DNA of 64,000 nucleotides from an uncultured Collinsella sp. (lineage in GTDB: Bacteria; Actinomycetota; Coriobacteriia; Coriobacteriales; Coriobacteriaceae). Position numbers and translations under genes: made by a program. This document shows, piece after piece, positions 25,681 through 34,932 of this stretch; the stretch's first letter is position 1; every line of letters starts with the position of its first letter. The notes under the pieces were generated by a model. It was not told the origin of the DNA, did not search any database, and was given only the letters and a program-made list of their open reading frames with translations. The stretch covers positions 123,751 through 187,750 of the forward strand of contig UQLF01000002.1 of NCBI GenBank assembly GCA_900541875.1, in the 5' to 3' direction.

Positions 25681-26190
25681 CTAGTTCTCGGCTTGCTCAA
25701 CCCGTACCTTGACACGTGTCGGATTGCCGTGGCTGTCGAGGGTCTTGGCATCGAGTGCCTGGATCTCGATGTACGCCTCGCCTTCTTTGATGTCGCCGGC
25801 GGGGCACGTCTCGATCGTCTTGCCGGTCTCGACCACACCGGATTCGTACATGGTCTCGTCGTTTTGGATGACGCGGAATCGCTGGGGAAATTTATTGTCT
25901 TGGACGTTTTGCACGTTGACGCGCAGCTTGCCGTCCTCCTGCAGCTGAGCGACCGGCGCGACCGAAATCGTCATCATGTTGTCGCGGACGATGGCGTCGA
26001 GCTCATCTTGGATTTCCTGACGCGTTTTGCCCTCGGCCGTCGTGACCGAAGCGCCCGCCTCGGGTACGGGCTGCGACTGCCAAGCGTATAGTCCTACGGC
26101 GACAAGGGCGCAGACGATGGCCAAGCAGGCAACGATGAGCTTCTTGCGACGACCCAGGCCTGCAAAGCGGGGCGGCTTCTTTGCGCTCAT
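25681..26190 (-). CDS. Membrane-anchored exported protein (169 residues)
   Basis: A basic N-terminus (MSAKKPPRFAGLGRRKK) precedes one membrane helix (LIVACLAIVCALVAVGLYAW). About 130 extracellular residues follow, including TCPAGDIKEGEAYIEIQALD. The start is the ATG at 26190, with CAAGGAT upstream and an ATGA overlap with the preceding gene. An upstream open extension in this frame is a shadow of the neighbouring gene. It looks like the accessory subunit of the surface cluster. No family is recognised. Confidence 0.65.
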   Translation of the reverse strand: MSAKKPPRFAGLGRRKKLIVACLAIVCALVAVGLYAWQSQPVPEAGASVTTAEGKTRQEIQDELDAIVRDNMMTISVAPVAQLQEDGKLRVNVQNVQDNKFPQRFRVIQNDETMYESGVVETGKTIETCPAGDIKEGEAYIEIQALDAKTLDSHGNPTRVKVRVEQAEN

Positions 26191-26483
26191 GCGGCATCCT
26201 TGGCGGTATAGATGCGCGCAAAGGTGGACGGGTCCGCTCCAAAGAGCATGTGAAGCATCAGGCGGCGCGAGTAGACGAGCTCTTCGAAGTCGGGAGGGAG
26301 CTCGATGTCGTGGATATGCGCGATATGGTGGGCGAGCGCCGAGAACGACTCGGGGTCGCAGATCACATCGGTGGTAACGTGGTAGACCGTCGTATCGGGG
26401 AATGCCTCTTCGTCGAAAGGCAGGAGATGGGGATCGTCGTCGACTTCGATGGCGATGCCGTACTGGGGCCAGTAATATGCCAT
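26187..26483 (-). CDS. Small hypothetical protein, first gene of the surface cluster
   Basis: GGGAGG lies before the ATG of this 98-residue soluble protein. It begins MAYYWPQYGIAIEVDDDPH and ends with HMLFGADPSTFARIYTAKDA. It has no signal peptide or membrane segment. Its stop overlaps the start of the anchored protein that follows. The acidic N-terminal half and two HH pairs are notable, but no motif is known. Its position suggests a cytoplasmic partner or regulator of the surface genes. Confidence 0.6.
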   Translation of the reverse strand: MAYYWPQYGIAIEVDDDPHLLPFDEEAFPDTTVYHVTTDVICDPESFSALAHHIAHIHDIELPPDFEELVYSRRLMLHMLFGADPSTFARIYTAKDAA

Positions 26484-26828
26484 GGGAACCTCCCTGCTTC
26501 TGGGCCAAAACTTCTATCGGTTTTGGCTGTCGATGCCGACGGTATCAGCCGCTACTTGACCAATTGCTGACCAAATGCTTGACGGATTGGTGTCTCCGCA
26601 GGTAAAAGGCGGCAAAAAATACTCCAACTTTTTTCGAGCGACAATCACGCGGTCGGCGACGGCGGGGCCATATGTGTCAAAAGCATCGTCTGCCGAGGAA
26701 ATCAAGCCGCTCGCCGAATTGCACGAGCGTAAAAAACGCCAATTATGAAGACGGTCTCGAACACGTCGACGAAACGATGCGGTAACATCTCCCTGCAAAC
26801 ACTGTAGTTAGCTAAAGGGGGAGTTCGC
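26484..26828. other. Divergent intergenic region between surface cluster and LDH operon
   Basis: These 345 bases hold no clear gene. The region contains the ribosome binding site for the lactate dehydrogenase (AAAGGGGGAG), a TAACAT box near 26785 and an AT-rich part (26610-26640). Short frames here lack ribosome binding sites and have no hydrophobic or domain pattern. Confidence 0.5.
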
Positions 26829-28430
26829 GTGTCTGCAACCATCAAACCCTTCACCGACAAGTTCGAAGAGTATGGTCGCGATGAGTCTCGCGCATCGGGC
26901 GAGGCCTCGAGCATCTCGTTTCCGACAACGGAAGACGAGGTCCGCGCCATTTTGGAAAAGCTCCATGCCGAGCGTGTCTCGGTAACGGTTCAGGGCGCCC
27001 GAACCGGCCTTGCCGCCGGTGCCGTGCCCCACGGCGGGCATATCCTCAATACTTCCCGTATGAATCGCTACTTGGGCCTTCGCCGCGATGAACAAGGCCA
27101 ATTTCTGCTGCGCGTGGAGCCGGGCGTTGTGCTCTCGGAGCTGCGCAAGCAGCTGAGTAAGAAGGTGCTGCCGACTGCTGGTTGGGACCAGGCATCGCTT
27201 GAGGCCTACGAGGAGTTCCAAGAGGCCCCCGAGCAGTTCTTTCCCACCGATCCCACCGAGACGTCTGCCTGTCTGGGCGGCATGGCGGCATGTAACGCCT
27301 CTGGTGCCCGCAGCTACGCCTACGGCCCCATGCGCCCACATATCACGGGACTCCACGTCGCGCTGGCTGATGGCGATTTGCTTGAGCTTCAGCGCGGCGA
27401 GGCTTTTGCCCAGGGCCGCCACCTGTCGCTCGTGACGGCAGCGGGCCGTACGCTCGAGCTCGATCTTCCCGGATATACCATGCCCAAGACAAAAAATGCC
27501 TCAGGTTATTTCGTTGCGGACGAAATGGACGCCATCGACCTCTTTATCGGTGCTTGCGGCACGCTCGGCGTTATCACCGAGCTCGAGATTGCCCTGCAGG
27601 CGGCGCCTGCGGTCGTTTGGGGTGTGAGCTGCTTTTTCGATAGCGAAGACAAGGCCGTGTCCTTTACCGATTCCGTGCGCCCCGTCCTGTCCCATGCGGC
27701 TGCCATCGAGTACTTCGACGCTGGCGCCCTGGATATTCTACGTCGCCAGCGCGAGCAGTCGACGGCGTTTGCCTCGCTGCCGGCGCTCGACAAGGAGGCC
27801 AAGGTCTGTGTTTACGTGGAGCTCGACTGCGACGACGAAGCCCAGGCGACTGAGGAGCTGTATCACTTGGGGTGGGTACTAGAGCTTGCGGGCGGCAGCG
27901 ACGATGCGACATGGGTCGCGCGCACCGAGGTCGATCGCGAGTGTCAGCGATTCTTCCGCCATGCGGTGCCCGAGAGCGTCAACATGCTCATCGACGAGCG
28001 TCGCCGCACGGATCCCACCATCACCAAACTGGGGTCGGACATGTCGGTGCCCAATGCACGCTTGGCCGATGTCGTCGCCCTCTATCGCCGCACGCTGGCG
28101 GAAAGCGGACTTGAATCTGCCGCCTGGGGGCACATCGGTAACAACCATCTGCATGTGAACATTCTGCCGCGCGATGCGCAGGATTACCGCCGCGGCGGAG
28201 AACTCTTTGCCCAGTGGGCTTCCGAGGTCACGGTCATGGGCGGTGCCGTTTCTGCCGAGCATGGCGTCGGCAAGATCAAGGCGGGCTTTTTGGAGACGAT
28301 GTACGGTCACGAGGCCATGGTCGAGTCGGCGCGGCTCAAGCTCCAGCTCGATCCCGACGGGCAGCTGGGTCGCGGCAACCTGTTTTCGGAGAAGCTCTTG
28401 GATGAGCTCGTCCAGAAAGGGGGCGCGTGA
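26829..28430 (+). CDS. FAD-dependent D-lactate dehydrogenase of the LDH-EtfAB type
   Basis: The 533-residue GlcD-like flavoprotein has the FAD-binding-4 fold, with VTVQGARTGLAAGAVPHGG (near residue 57) and DPTETSACLGGMAACNASG. Its C-terminal domain has HLHVNILPRD and SAEHGVGKIK. In Acetobacterium woodii the same three-gene set (LctBCD) drives lactate oxidation with NAD by electron bifurcation with ferredoxin. Here it is joined to etfB and a ferredoxin-tagged etfA. The start is GTG with AAAGGGGGAG before it. Lactate is the expected substrate; other 2-hydroxyacids are possible. Confidence 0.85.
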   Translation: MSATIKPFTDKFEEYGRDESRASGEASSISFPTTEDEVRAILEKLHAERVSVTVQGARTGLAAGAVPHGGHILNTSRMNRYLGLRRDEQGQFLLRVEPGVVLSELRKQLSKKVLPTAGWDQASLEAYEEFQEAPEQFFPTDPTETSACLGGMAACNASGARSYAYGPMRPHITGLHVALADGDLLELQRGEAFAQGRHLSLVTAAGRTLELDLPGYTMPKTKNASGYFVADEMDAIDLFIGACGTLGVITELEIALQAAPAVVWGVSCFFDSEDKAVSFTDSVRPVLSHAAAIEYFDAGALDILRRQREQSTAFASLPALDKEAKVCVYVELDCDDEAQATEELYHLGWVLELAGGSDDATWVARTEVDRECQRFFRHAVPESVNMLIDERRRTDPTITKLGSDMSVPNARLADVVALYRRTLAESGLESAAWGHIGNNHLHVNILPRDAQDYRRGGELFAQWASEVTVMGGAVSAEHGVGKIKAGFLETMYGHEAMVESARLKLQLDPDGQLGRGNLFSEKLLDELVQKGGA

Positions 28431-28432
28431 AG

Positions 28433-29248
28433 ATGAGCGATTTCCATATGGTGGTGTGCGTCAAAGCCGTGCCGGGCAGCACCGAGGTCAAGATGGACCC
28501 CAAGACCAATACCATCGTGCGCGATGGCAAGCAGGCGGTCATTAATCCCTTTGATGCGAGCGCTTTGGAATGCGCGCTGGCGCTGAAAGACGACTTTATC
28601 GGCTTTGGCATGGACGCGCGCGTAACGGTGGTGTCGATGGGCATCCCCGCGACCGAGTCGCTGCTGCGCGACTGCATCGCTCGAGGTGCCGACGACGCGC
28701 TGCTGCTGACCGATCGCGCCTTTGCAGGTGCCGATACCCTGGCAACCACCTATGCCCTCAAGTGCGGCATCGAGGCGCTCGACGAGGACTTCGACCTGCT
28801 CATCTGCGGCAAGATGGCGGTGGACGGCGATACGGCGCAAATCGGCCCCGAGCTGGCCGGTGCTTTTGAGATTCCCTGTGTGACCGACGTGAGCTGCGTG
28901 CAGAGCGCGGGCTTTACGACCTGTGGTTCACTGGCGCTTGTTCACGGCTGCGATGCCGGCGAGGAGACGGTCTATCTTGAGATGCCGTGTGCGATGACGA
29001 CTGCCAAGGAGATTGGCCAGCTGCGTATGCCGAGCATTGCCGGTATTCGCGCGGCGGAGGAGGCGGACGTGCGCGTGGTCAGTGCCGCCGACGTGAACGC
29101 CGATCCCTCGCGTTGCGGCCTTGCCGGATCACCGACACAGGTCGTGCGATCGTTTGTGCCCGACCGCGACCAAACGTGCGAGGACGTTGACGGAACGGCG
29201 TCCGAGCAGGCGGCAAAGCTTGCCAAGATTATCGAGGGGATGGCATAG
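28433..29248 (+). CDS. etfB: Electron transfer flavoprotein beta subunit
   Basis: This 271-residue EtfB protein has DGKQAVINPFDASALECA and the AMP/FAD-contact segment KMAVDGDTAQIGPELAG. It carries one flavin shared with EtfA and passes electrons between the dehydrogenase and ferredoxin or NAD. The start is placed at the ATG at 28433; a GTG 6 bases upstream overlaps the LDH stop but is too close to the ribosome binding site. It follows the LDH gene and touches etfA directly. Bifurcating EtfBs carry a second flavin, but this cannot be shown by eye. Confidence 0.87.
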   Translation: MSDFHMVVCVKAVPGSTEVKMDPKTNTIVRDGKQAVINPFDASALECALALKDDFIGFGMDARVTVVSMGIPATESLLRDCIARGADDALLLTDRAFAGADTLATTYALKCGIEALDEDFDLLICGKMAVDGDTAQIGPELAGAFEIPCVTDVSCVQSAGFTTCGSLALVHGCDAGEETVYLEMPCAMTTAKEIGQLRMPSIAGIRAAEEADVRVVSAADVNADPSRCGLAGSPTQVVRSFVPDRDQTCEDVDGTASEQAAKLAKIIEGMA

Positions 29249-30454
29249 ATGAGCGGATTGATTATCGATAGCGAAGCCTGTATCGGCTGCGGTCGCTGCG
29301 TTCGCGCCTGTGCCTCGGGCGGCATCGTAGTGGAAGGCGAGCGGCCCAACCGTTGCGCCCGCGTAACCGACGGCTGCATCCTATGCGGTGGATGTGTCGA
29401 CGCCTGCCCCGTCAACGCTATCTCGATCGAGCGTGACGAGGCCGCTGGTGCGGTGGACCTTGATGCATATCGAGACATTTGGGTATTCGCGCAGACCGAC
29501 GAGCGCGATACGGTGACTCCCGTTGCCTATGAGCTTATGGGCAAGGGCCGCGAGCTTGCCGATGCTCGCGGCTGCCGTTTGGTGGCACTGGTCGGTATGG
29601 GTCCCGAGGGTTCTCTCGGTGACCTGGAGCATCTGGTTTGCGCGGGCGCCGACGAAGTCCTGGCCTGTCGCGACGAGCGCCTGCGCCAAAACGATGCGGA
29701 GGTCTACGCCCGCTTGATCTGCGATTTGGTAGCCGAACGCAAACCCGAGGTCATCCTATACGGCGCGACCGCTTTTGGCCGCGAACTGGCACCCGGCGTT
29801 GCCGTGCGTTTGCAGACGGGCCTTACGGCTGACTGCACCGTACTTTCGATGGATACGGAGACGGGCTTGCTGCAGCAGACGCGTCCGGCGTTTGGCGGTA
29901 ATCTGATGGCCACCATCGTCTGCCCCAATCATCGTCCCCAGATGGCAACGGTTCGTCCCGGCATCTTTAAGGCGCCCGACTTTGACTACGGCCGCTCCGG
30001 CACGATCACCCAGGTGATGCTTGCGGAAGACGTTAAGGCTCGTGTCGAGATCTCGATTCCCGCCGAGGAGTGGGGGCAGCAGGCTTCGATCGCCGATGCC
30101 GAGCGCCTGGTCGTGGTGGGCCGCGGCATTGGCTCCAAGAAGAATTTGCCGCTGATGCGAAGGCTCGCCGAGGCTCTGGGAGCCGAGCTTGGCTGCACGC
30201 GACCTGTCGTGGAGGCCGGCTGGTTGGAGTATCGCCATCAGATTGGCCAGACCGGCGTATCGGTTTCGCCCAAGCTTCTCGTGAGTATTGGTGTTTCGGG
30301 CGCCATCCAGCATCTCGCCGGCATCGGTGGGGCGGAGTGCATTATCGCCATCAACGAGGACCCGGATGCCCCCATTTTTGGTGCTGCCCAGTACAAGGTT
30401 GTTGGGGACGCCGTCGAGGTCGTCGAGGAGCTGCTGGCCCAGCTTGAGCGCTAG
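29249..30454 (+). CDS. etfA: Electron transfer flavoprotein alpha subunit with N-terminal ferredoxin domain
   Basis: The first 60 residues are a two-cluster ferredoxin. Cys11, 14, 17 and 21 (CIGCGRCVRAC) and Cys43, 46, 49 and 53 (CILCGGCVDAC) should bind two 4Fe-4S clusters. The rest (about 340 residues) is EtfA, with the flavin-binding segments VVVGRGIGSKKN and INEDPDAPIFGAAQYKVV near the C-terminus. The ferredoxin fusion is typical of the LctC subunit of bifurcating lactate dehydrogenase. It begins one base after the etfB stop. The end overlaps the HD gene on the other strand by 4 bases. Confidence 0.88.
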   Translation: MSGLIIDSEACIGCGRCVRACASGGIVVEGERPNRCARVTDGCILCGGCVDACPVNAISIERDEAAGAVDLDAYRDIWVFAQTDERDTVTPVAYELMGKGRELADARGCRLVALVGMGPEGSLGDLEHLVCAGADEVLACRDERLRQNDAEVYARLICDLVAERKPEVILYGATAFGRELAPGVAVRLQTGLTADCTVLSMDTETGLLQQTRPAFGGNLMATIVCPNHRPQMATVRPGIFKAPDFDYGRSGTITQVMLAEDVKARVEISIPAEEWGQQASIADAERLVVVGRGIGSKKNLPLMRRLAEALGAELGCTRPVVEAGWLEYRHQIGQTGVSVSPKLLVSIGVSGAIQHLAGIGGAECIIAINEDPDAPIFGAAQYKVVGDAVEVVEELLAQLER

Positions 30455-31263
30455 GCGCGCGCCAGCCAGTCGCGCATCTCGTCCTTTAGGCGGCTCCAGG
30501 TTGCCTGCGTGGCGGGGTCGGTAAAGGGCCGCGTAATGCCAAAGGGCGCGTCGAGCAGGCGGTGGATATCGCCCTGTTCGCGCGCCAGCGCGCGGCTTGC
30601 CGGATAGACGAGCTCAAACATAAAGCAGATGAGTCCCACCAGGTAGTCTGCGGGCTCGTTGCGTTCATCGCGTGCGACGCAGCGGTGCTCGTCAAAGGCG
30701 GCCAGCGTCGGTGCCGAGAAGTGGCTGGCGAGAAATGCGTCCTCATCCACCTTAAGGATGGTGTCGACGGTGCTGTCGGCGATGGTGCGCATAATGTCGA
30801 TCTTGTCACCATCGCGCACGATATCGCAGAGGCTCCGCGTGCGCACGTCGAGCTGCGCGGGTAGACGGAAATCGCTGTGATAGGCAATGCTCGCTCGGAT
30901 GAGCTCATCTTCTGCCGGGTCATCGATAAAGTCGCGGATGCTCGTTACGGCGGGTGCATCGGCGGGATTCTCGCCAAAGAGGACCTCGATACCCAGCGCC
31001 GCATGGCTCATGCTCTCGGCGTCCTTAAAGGTGTCCCAGCGTCGCAGCTGCTCAAAGCGGCCCATATCGTGTAGCAGGCCGCAAAGCCATGTCAGGTCAA
31101 TATCTTCTGACGACCAGCCCTGCTCGCGCGCTACGGCATCGCATGCCTCGGCCACGTGGTACGTATGCTCGATTTTGAGCGCGATGCGTGGGTTGGTGGC
31201 GTCGTAGGCATCGGTGTAGCTTTTGAAGGCCGCGCGCGCCCGGTCTCGATCGATAGCTGTCAT
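30451..31263 (-). CDS. HD domain phosphohydrolase
   Basis: The 270-residue protein has a metal-dependent phosphohydrolase core: His33 (IEHTYHVAEACD), the His65-Asp66 pair (CGLLHDMGRFEQ), a later histidine (AYHSDF) and DGDKIDI. The family cleaves nucleotides or related phosphates. The substrate is unknown. It converges with etfA with a 4-base overlap of the two stop codons. No partner gene lies beside it in the same direction. Confidence 0.8.
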   Translation of the reverse strand: MTAIDRDRARAAFKSYTDAYDATNPRIALKIEHTYHVAEACDAVAREQGWSSEDIDLTWLCGLLHDMGRFEQLRRWDTFKDAESMSHAALGIEVLFGENPADAPAVTSIRDFIDDPAEDELIRASIAYHSDFRLPAQLDVRTRSLCDIVRDGDKIDIMRTIADSTVDTILKVDEDAFLASHFSAPTLAAFDEHRCVARDERNEPADYLVGLICFMFELVYPASRALAREQGDIHRLLDAPFGITRPFTDPATQATWSRLKDEMRDWLARA

Positions 31264-31390
31264 AATGACTTCCTAAAAAAGTTGTGTCTTTCGATCCGGT
31301 GGCAATTGTAGGTGAACTCGGTTGCTGTCGGATGATGATTCTGCCGTGTCGCTACATGCGGTTCGGAGACCTTGTCAGGATGAGAAGCGT

Positions 31391-32083
31391 ATGGTGCTCA
31401 AAATCGTTAGAACCGTCTGGCCGGTGATGCTTACCTATGTTGCAATAGGCGCGCCGTGCGGAATGATCATGGGGCAGACGGGAATGGAGCCCTGGATGGT
31501 CTTTGCCCTGAGCAGCACGTTTGTGACGGGCAGCGGGCAGTTTATGATCTGCAATCTTTGGCTGGCGGGCGTACCGGCACCTTCGATTATCGCGAGCGTT
31601 GCCGCCATCTCCTCGCGTTTTGCGCTTTACTCGGCATCGATCGCGCCGCATCTGAGGGGTGCCTCGAAGCGTCAGACGCTGGCTGTTGCCGCGACACTTA
31701 CCGAGGAGGCATATGGCATCTCGCTTGCCAAGTTGGTTGAAGGGGAGGATTGGGGCCCGCGCGAGTCCTTTGTGCTCAACGTGATCCTCATCGCAACATG
31801 GGGCGTTTCGTGTACGATGGGCGCCATCGTCGGCGCCGTTGTCGATGTTCCCACCGCCATTGCAGCCTTTGTCTGCACCTCGCTCTTTATCTGCCTGCTC
31901 TTTTCGCAGCGGCTGTCGCGCGGCAACGTTGTCGCGGCGGTTTCGGGCGCGGTGTCCGTCGCCGTATGCAAGTTCTTGGGCCCCGCGAATATTGCCGTGC
32001 CGGCAAGCGTCGTGGTCGGCATTGCCATTGCGTTGGCGTGCGATGCTGTATTTGACGGAAGAGGTGCCCGCGATGCCCGTTAA
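31391..32083 (+). CDS. azlC: AzlC-family branched-chain amino acid exporter subunit
   Basis: This 230-residue membrane protein of the AzlC family has TYVAIGAPCGMIMGQTGM near the N-terminus, FVTGSGQFMICNLWLAG, and ATLTEEAYGISLAKLVE. With AzlD it exports branched-chain amino acids or analogues. The start is the ATG at 31391 with GGATGAGAAG before it. The upstream extension of the frame has no ribosome binding site. azlD overlaps its end by 11 bases. Confidence 0.85.
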   Translation: MVLKIVRTVWPVMLTYVAIGAPCGMIMGQTGMEPWMVFALSSTFVTGSGQFMICNLWLAGVPAPSIIASVAAISSRFALYSASIAPHLRGASKRQTLAVAATLTEEAYGISLAKLVEGEDWGPRESFVLNVILIATWGVSCTMGAIVGAVVDVPTAIAAFVCTSLFICLLFSQRLSRGNVVAAVSGAVSVAVCKFLGPANIAVPASVVVGIAIALACDAVFDGRGARDAR

Positions 32084-32396
32084 CGAGTTCTTGGTTCTGT
32101 GGCTGTCGTCGTGGGCGGCCATCGCGTTCTTTCGCATCGCGCCGGCGTTCGCCTTGCGCGGGCGGACCCTGTCGCCCCGCATTACCGAGGCCCTGGGCTA
32201 TATCCCGCCCGCTGCCTTTGCCGCGCTGGTCGCCAACGACTTGGTGAACCCCGGCGCGTTCGACGCGGGACTCTGGCCTGCCTTGGTTCCCTGGATTGCG
32301 GCCGCCGGCGTCGTGGCGGTGGCAATCAAGACAAAGTCGATGTTGTGGTGCTGCGTTTCGGGTATCGTGTTCTATATCGTTTTGAGCCTCGTATAG
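32073..32396 (+). CDS. azlD: AzlD-family small exporter subunit
   Basis: The 107-residue protein has about four hydrophobic segments and the AzlD pattern RITEALGYIPPAAFAALVAN. It forms the export complex with AzlC. The start is the ATG at 32073 with GAGGT upstream, overlapping the azlC stop, so the two are coupled. Confidence 0.85.
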   Translation: MPVNEFLVLWLSSWAAIAFFRIAPAFALRGRTLSPRITEALGYIPPAAFAALVANDLVNPGAFDAGLWPALVPWIAAAGVVAVAIKTKSMLWCCVSGIVFYIVLSLV

Positions 32397-32537
32397 GAGC
32401 AGGACGCGTTATCGTCCCGGCCTAACGAATCGAATTTCTCACCAAGGCGGTCTGCTTCTTCTGGTACCATGGTCAAACTTTACTGTAGCAAAGCGTGACG
32501 TGGGCTTTTGTTCTGCGCCAGCGGAAATGGGGGTTTC

Positions 32538-33560
32538 ATGGCACAGGAAGCGACCGCCAACGAGCAAAAGGAATTCAAGGTACCGCGCATCCCGGGCGAC
32601 ATCATGATCTATCCGATGATCGTCGGTCTTTTGCTCAATACCTTCTGCCCGCAGGTCTTTGAGGTCGGCGGCTTCTTTACGGCTGCCTGCCGCGGCGGCT
32701 CCAACACCATCGTTGCCGCGATCTTGCTGTTCGTGGGCGCCGGCATCAGCTTTAAGTCCACGCCGGGCGCCATCAAGACCGGCATCGTCGTGCTGATTCC
32801 TAAGCTTGTAGTGGCAGCCGCGCTGGGTCTGGGCGTCGCGTACTTCTTTAACGACAACTTCCTGGGTCTGAGCTCCGTGTCTATCATCGGCGGCATCACG
32901 TTTTGCAACATGGCGCTCTATACGGGCATCATGGGCGAGTTCGGCGATGAGTCCGAGCAGGGCGCCGTCGGTATCCTGTTCTTTACGGCCGGCCCCGCCG
33001 TCACGATGATCATCCTTGGTGTTTCGGGTCTTGCCAACATCCCTGTCGGTACTATCATCGGCTCCATTTTGCCGCTCGTTATCGGCATGGTTCTGGGCAA
33101 CCTGTTCCCGTTTATTAAGAACCTGCTGGTCCCCGGCGCCAATCCCGCAATCGCCGTTATCGGCTTTCAGCTCGGTGCGTCCATGAGCCTTTCGAGCTTT
33201 ATCGCCGGCGGTATTTCGGGCATCCTGCTGGGCCTCATCACGCTCTTTATCGTCGGTCCCATTACCTTTGCCTTCGAGCGCTTGTGTGGCGGCAACGGTA
33301 AGGCGGCTGTGGCATGCTCCACCATTGCCGGCACGGCCATGACCACGCCGGTCGCCCTCGCCGAGGTCGCTCCGCGCTATGCCGAGCTTGCGCCCACCGC
33401 GTATGCGCAGATCGCCACCGCCGTCATCATCACGGCAATCATGGTCCCGATTCTGACCGGCTGGGTCGATAAGAAGTTCTGCCACGGCGAAGAAGATCTG
33501 TCGGTCGAAGGCGTCGAGGCTATTGAGGAGGCCGTCGCGACCGACATCGACGGCGAGTAA
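32538..33560 (+). CDS. kdgT: KdgT-type 2-keto-3-deoxygluconate permease
   Basis: This 340-residue permease has ten or so hydrophobic segments. It shows the KdgT family pattern PRIPGDIMIYPMIVGLLLNT near its start and STIAGTAMTTPVALAEVAP near the end. The family imports 2-keto-3-deoxygluconate with protons. The start is the ATG at 32538, with GGGGG 5 bases upstream. A longer open frame begins 30 bases earlier without a site. No KDG kinase or aldolase gene is adjacent, so the substrate in vivo is uncertain. Confidence 0.85.
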   Translation: MAQEATANEQKEFKVPRIPGDIMIYPMIVGLLLNTFCPQVFEVGGFFTAACRGGSNTIVAAILLFVGAGISFKSTPGAIKTGIVVLIPKLVVAAALGLGVAYFFNDNFLGLSSVSIIGGITFCNMALYTGIMGEFGDESEQGAVGILFFTAGPAVTMIILGVSGLANIPVGTIIGSILPLVIGMVLGNLFPFIKNLLVPGANPAIAVIGFQLGASMSLSSFIAGGISGILLGLITLFIVGPITFAFERLCGGNGKAAVACSTIAGTAMTTPVALAEVAPRYAELAPTAYAQIATAVIITAIMVPILTGWVDKKFCHGEEDLSVEGVEAIEEAVATDIDGE

Positions 33561-33605
33561 CGGCCGTTACCGATAATTGATTCCGGCGTGCAGTTCGCGC
33601 CGTCC

Positions 33606-33657
33606 GAGCGCCCGAACGGAAACTGTTTTGCAGTGATGTTCGGGCGCTCTGCTATTA
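33606..33657 (+). terminator. Terminator after kdgT
   Basis: Perfect 12-base arms GAGCGCCCGAAC (33606-33617) and GTTCGGGCGCTC (33638-33649) are followed by TGCTATTATT. The 20-base loop is unusually long. Confidence 0.65.
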
Positions 33658-33748
33658 TTCCCCTTACCCCTGCGGAGAAAGGGGCGTTTATTGCCCAGAC
33701 ACGAATCGGGCGATTCTGACCACTTGGATATTGAAGGGAGGGCGTCTA

Positions 33749-34891
33749 GTGGTTAAGGCACTCAAGATTGAGATATTCCTGCTATGCATGATTGTTCTTA
33801 TCGGGCTTGCCGTACGAAGCCGTCGCTCCCTGTTCTCGAGCACCCAGCAGCTTTTGTTTAGCATGCTGGGCTACACGTCTGCTGCCTACATTTTCTTCGA
33901 TATGATCTGGACGCTTTCGGATGGTGTGGACGGCACGTTGGGCATTGCAGCCAACTGGATTTCCAACGCGGTTTCGTTTTCGCTCTTCGCCATCGCGTGT
34001 CTCATTTGGTTTATCTATTCCGAGACGATGCAGGGTTCTCACCTTGTGACCTCGCGCTATAGGGTGGTGCTTGTAACGTTGCCTACGGCTCTGGTGGTCG
34101 TGCTGGCTTTTACCAGTTACTGGACGCACGCCCTGTTCTATATCGATTCGCAGGGCGTGTATCGTCGCGGCTTTGCCTATATGATCCAGCCCATTGTCAG
34201 CTACTGTTACGTTATACATACGTCCCTGCATGCGTTTGTGCAATCTCGCAGGGTCGAGAGCCTGCAGACGAAGGCTATCTATCGAACCTTAGCATTTTTC
34301 GCCATTCCGGCCCTGGTGGGCGGTACCTTTCAGATCGTATACTCGGTGCCTGGCCTTTGTGTCGGCATAATGATTAGCATGTTGCTGCTCTATATCATCT
34401 GCCAGGAGCAGCTCATCTCGACCGACCCGTTGACTGGCCTCAACAATCGCAACCGTTTTGAGACCTATATGCTGTCGCTCTTCTCAAATGTTGGTCATAC
34501 GGACGATGTGTATCTTCTCATGATGGACGCTGACGGCTTTAAGCAGATTAACGATCGCTATGGACATGTGGAGGGTGATCATGCTCTTCAGGTCTTATCT
34601 GCTGCGCTCAAAAAGGTCTGCACGGCGTCTGGCAGCTTTATCGCACGTTATGGCGGCGATGAGTTCGTAGTCCTTCAAAAGGCGGCAGCGGAACAGGACA
34701 TCATACGTCTGTGCGCGGCAATCAACGACGAGCTCGCGCGCGCCGAGGTGCCGTATCTGTTGCGGATGTCCATCGGCTATGCACGGGTCGGTGACGGCGT
34801 CGATACCTGGCAAGACTTGCTTCGCGCTGCCGACGCGGAGCTCTACCGCGTCAAGGCCGAGAAAAAGAAGGCCGGCGTCCAGATACGCTAG
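33749..34891 (+). CDS. Membrane-bound diguanylate cyclase (GGDEF)
   Basis: The 380-residue protein has about six membrane segments in its first 220 residues. A GGDEF domain follows, with DPLTGLNNRNRF at its start and the active-site motif GGDEF at 302-306. It should make cyclic di-GMP from two GTP. No RxxD inhibitory site precedes the motif, so product inhibition may be weak. The start is GTG at 33749 with GAAGGGAGGG upstream; a TTG 18 bases earlier is less likely. No EAL phosphodiesterase lies in the window. The input signal is unknown. Confidence 0.87.
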   Translation: MVKALKIEIFLLCMIVLIGLAVRSRRSLFSSTQQLLFSMLGYTSAAYIFFDMIWTLSDGVDGTLGIAANWISNAVSFSLFAIACLIWFIYSETMQGSHLVTSRYRVVLVTLPTALVVVLAFTSYWTHALFYIDSQGVYRRGFAYMIQPIVSYCYVIHTSLHAFVQSRRVESLQTKAIYRTLAFFAIPALVGGTFQIVYSVPGLCVGIMISMLLLYIICQEQLISTDPLTGLNNRNRFETYMLSLFSNVGHTDDVYLLMMDADGFKQINDRYGHVEGDHALQVLSAALKKVCTASGSFIARYGGDEFVVLQKAAAEQDIIRLCAAINDELARAEVPYLLRMSIGYARVGDGVDTWQDLLRAADAELYRVKAEKKKAGVQIR

Positions 34892-34895
34892 GAAA

Positions 34896-34932
34896 AGGGG
34901 CACACGACCGTGGTGGTCGTGCGCCCCTTTTT
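34896..34932 (+). terminator. Terminator after the diguanylate cyclase
   Basis: A GC-rich stem (AGGGGCACACGACC with its near-complement up to 34927) is followed by TTTTT. It stops the cyclase transcript. Confidence 0.85.
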
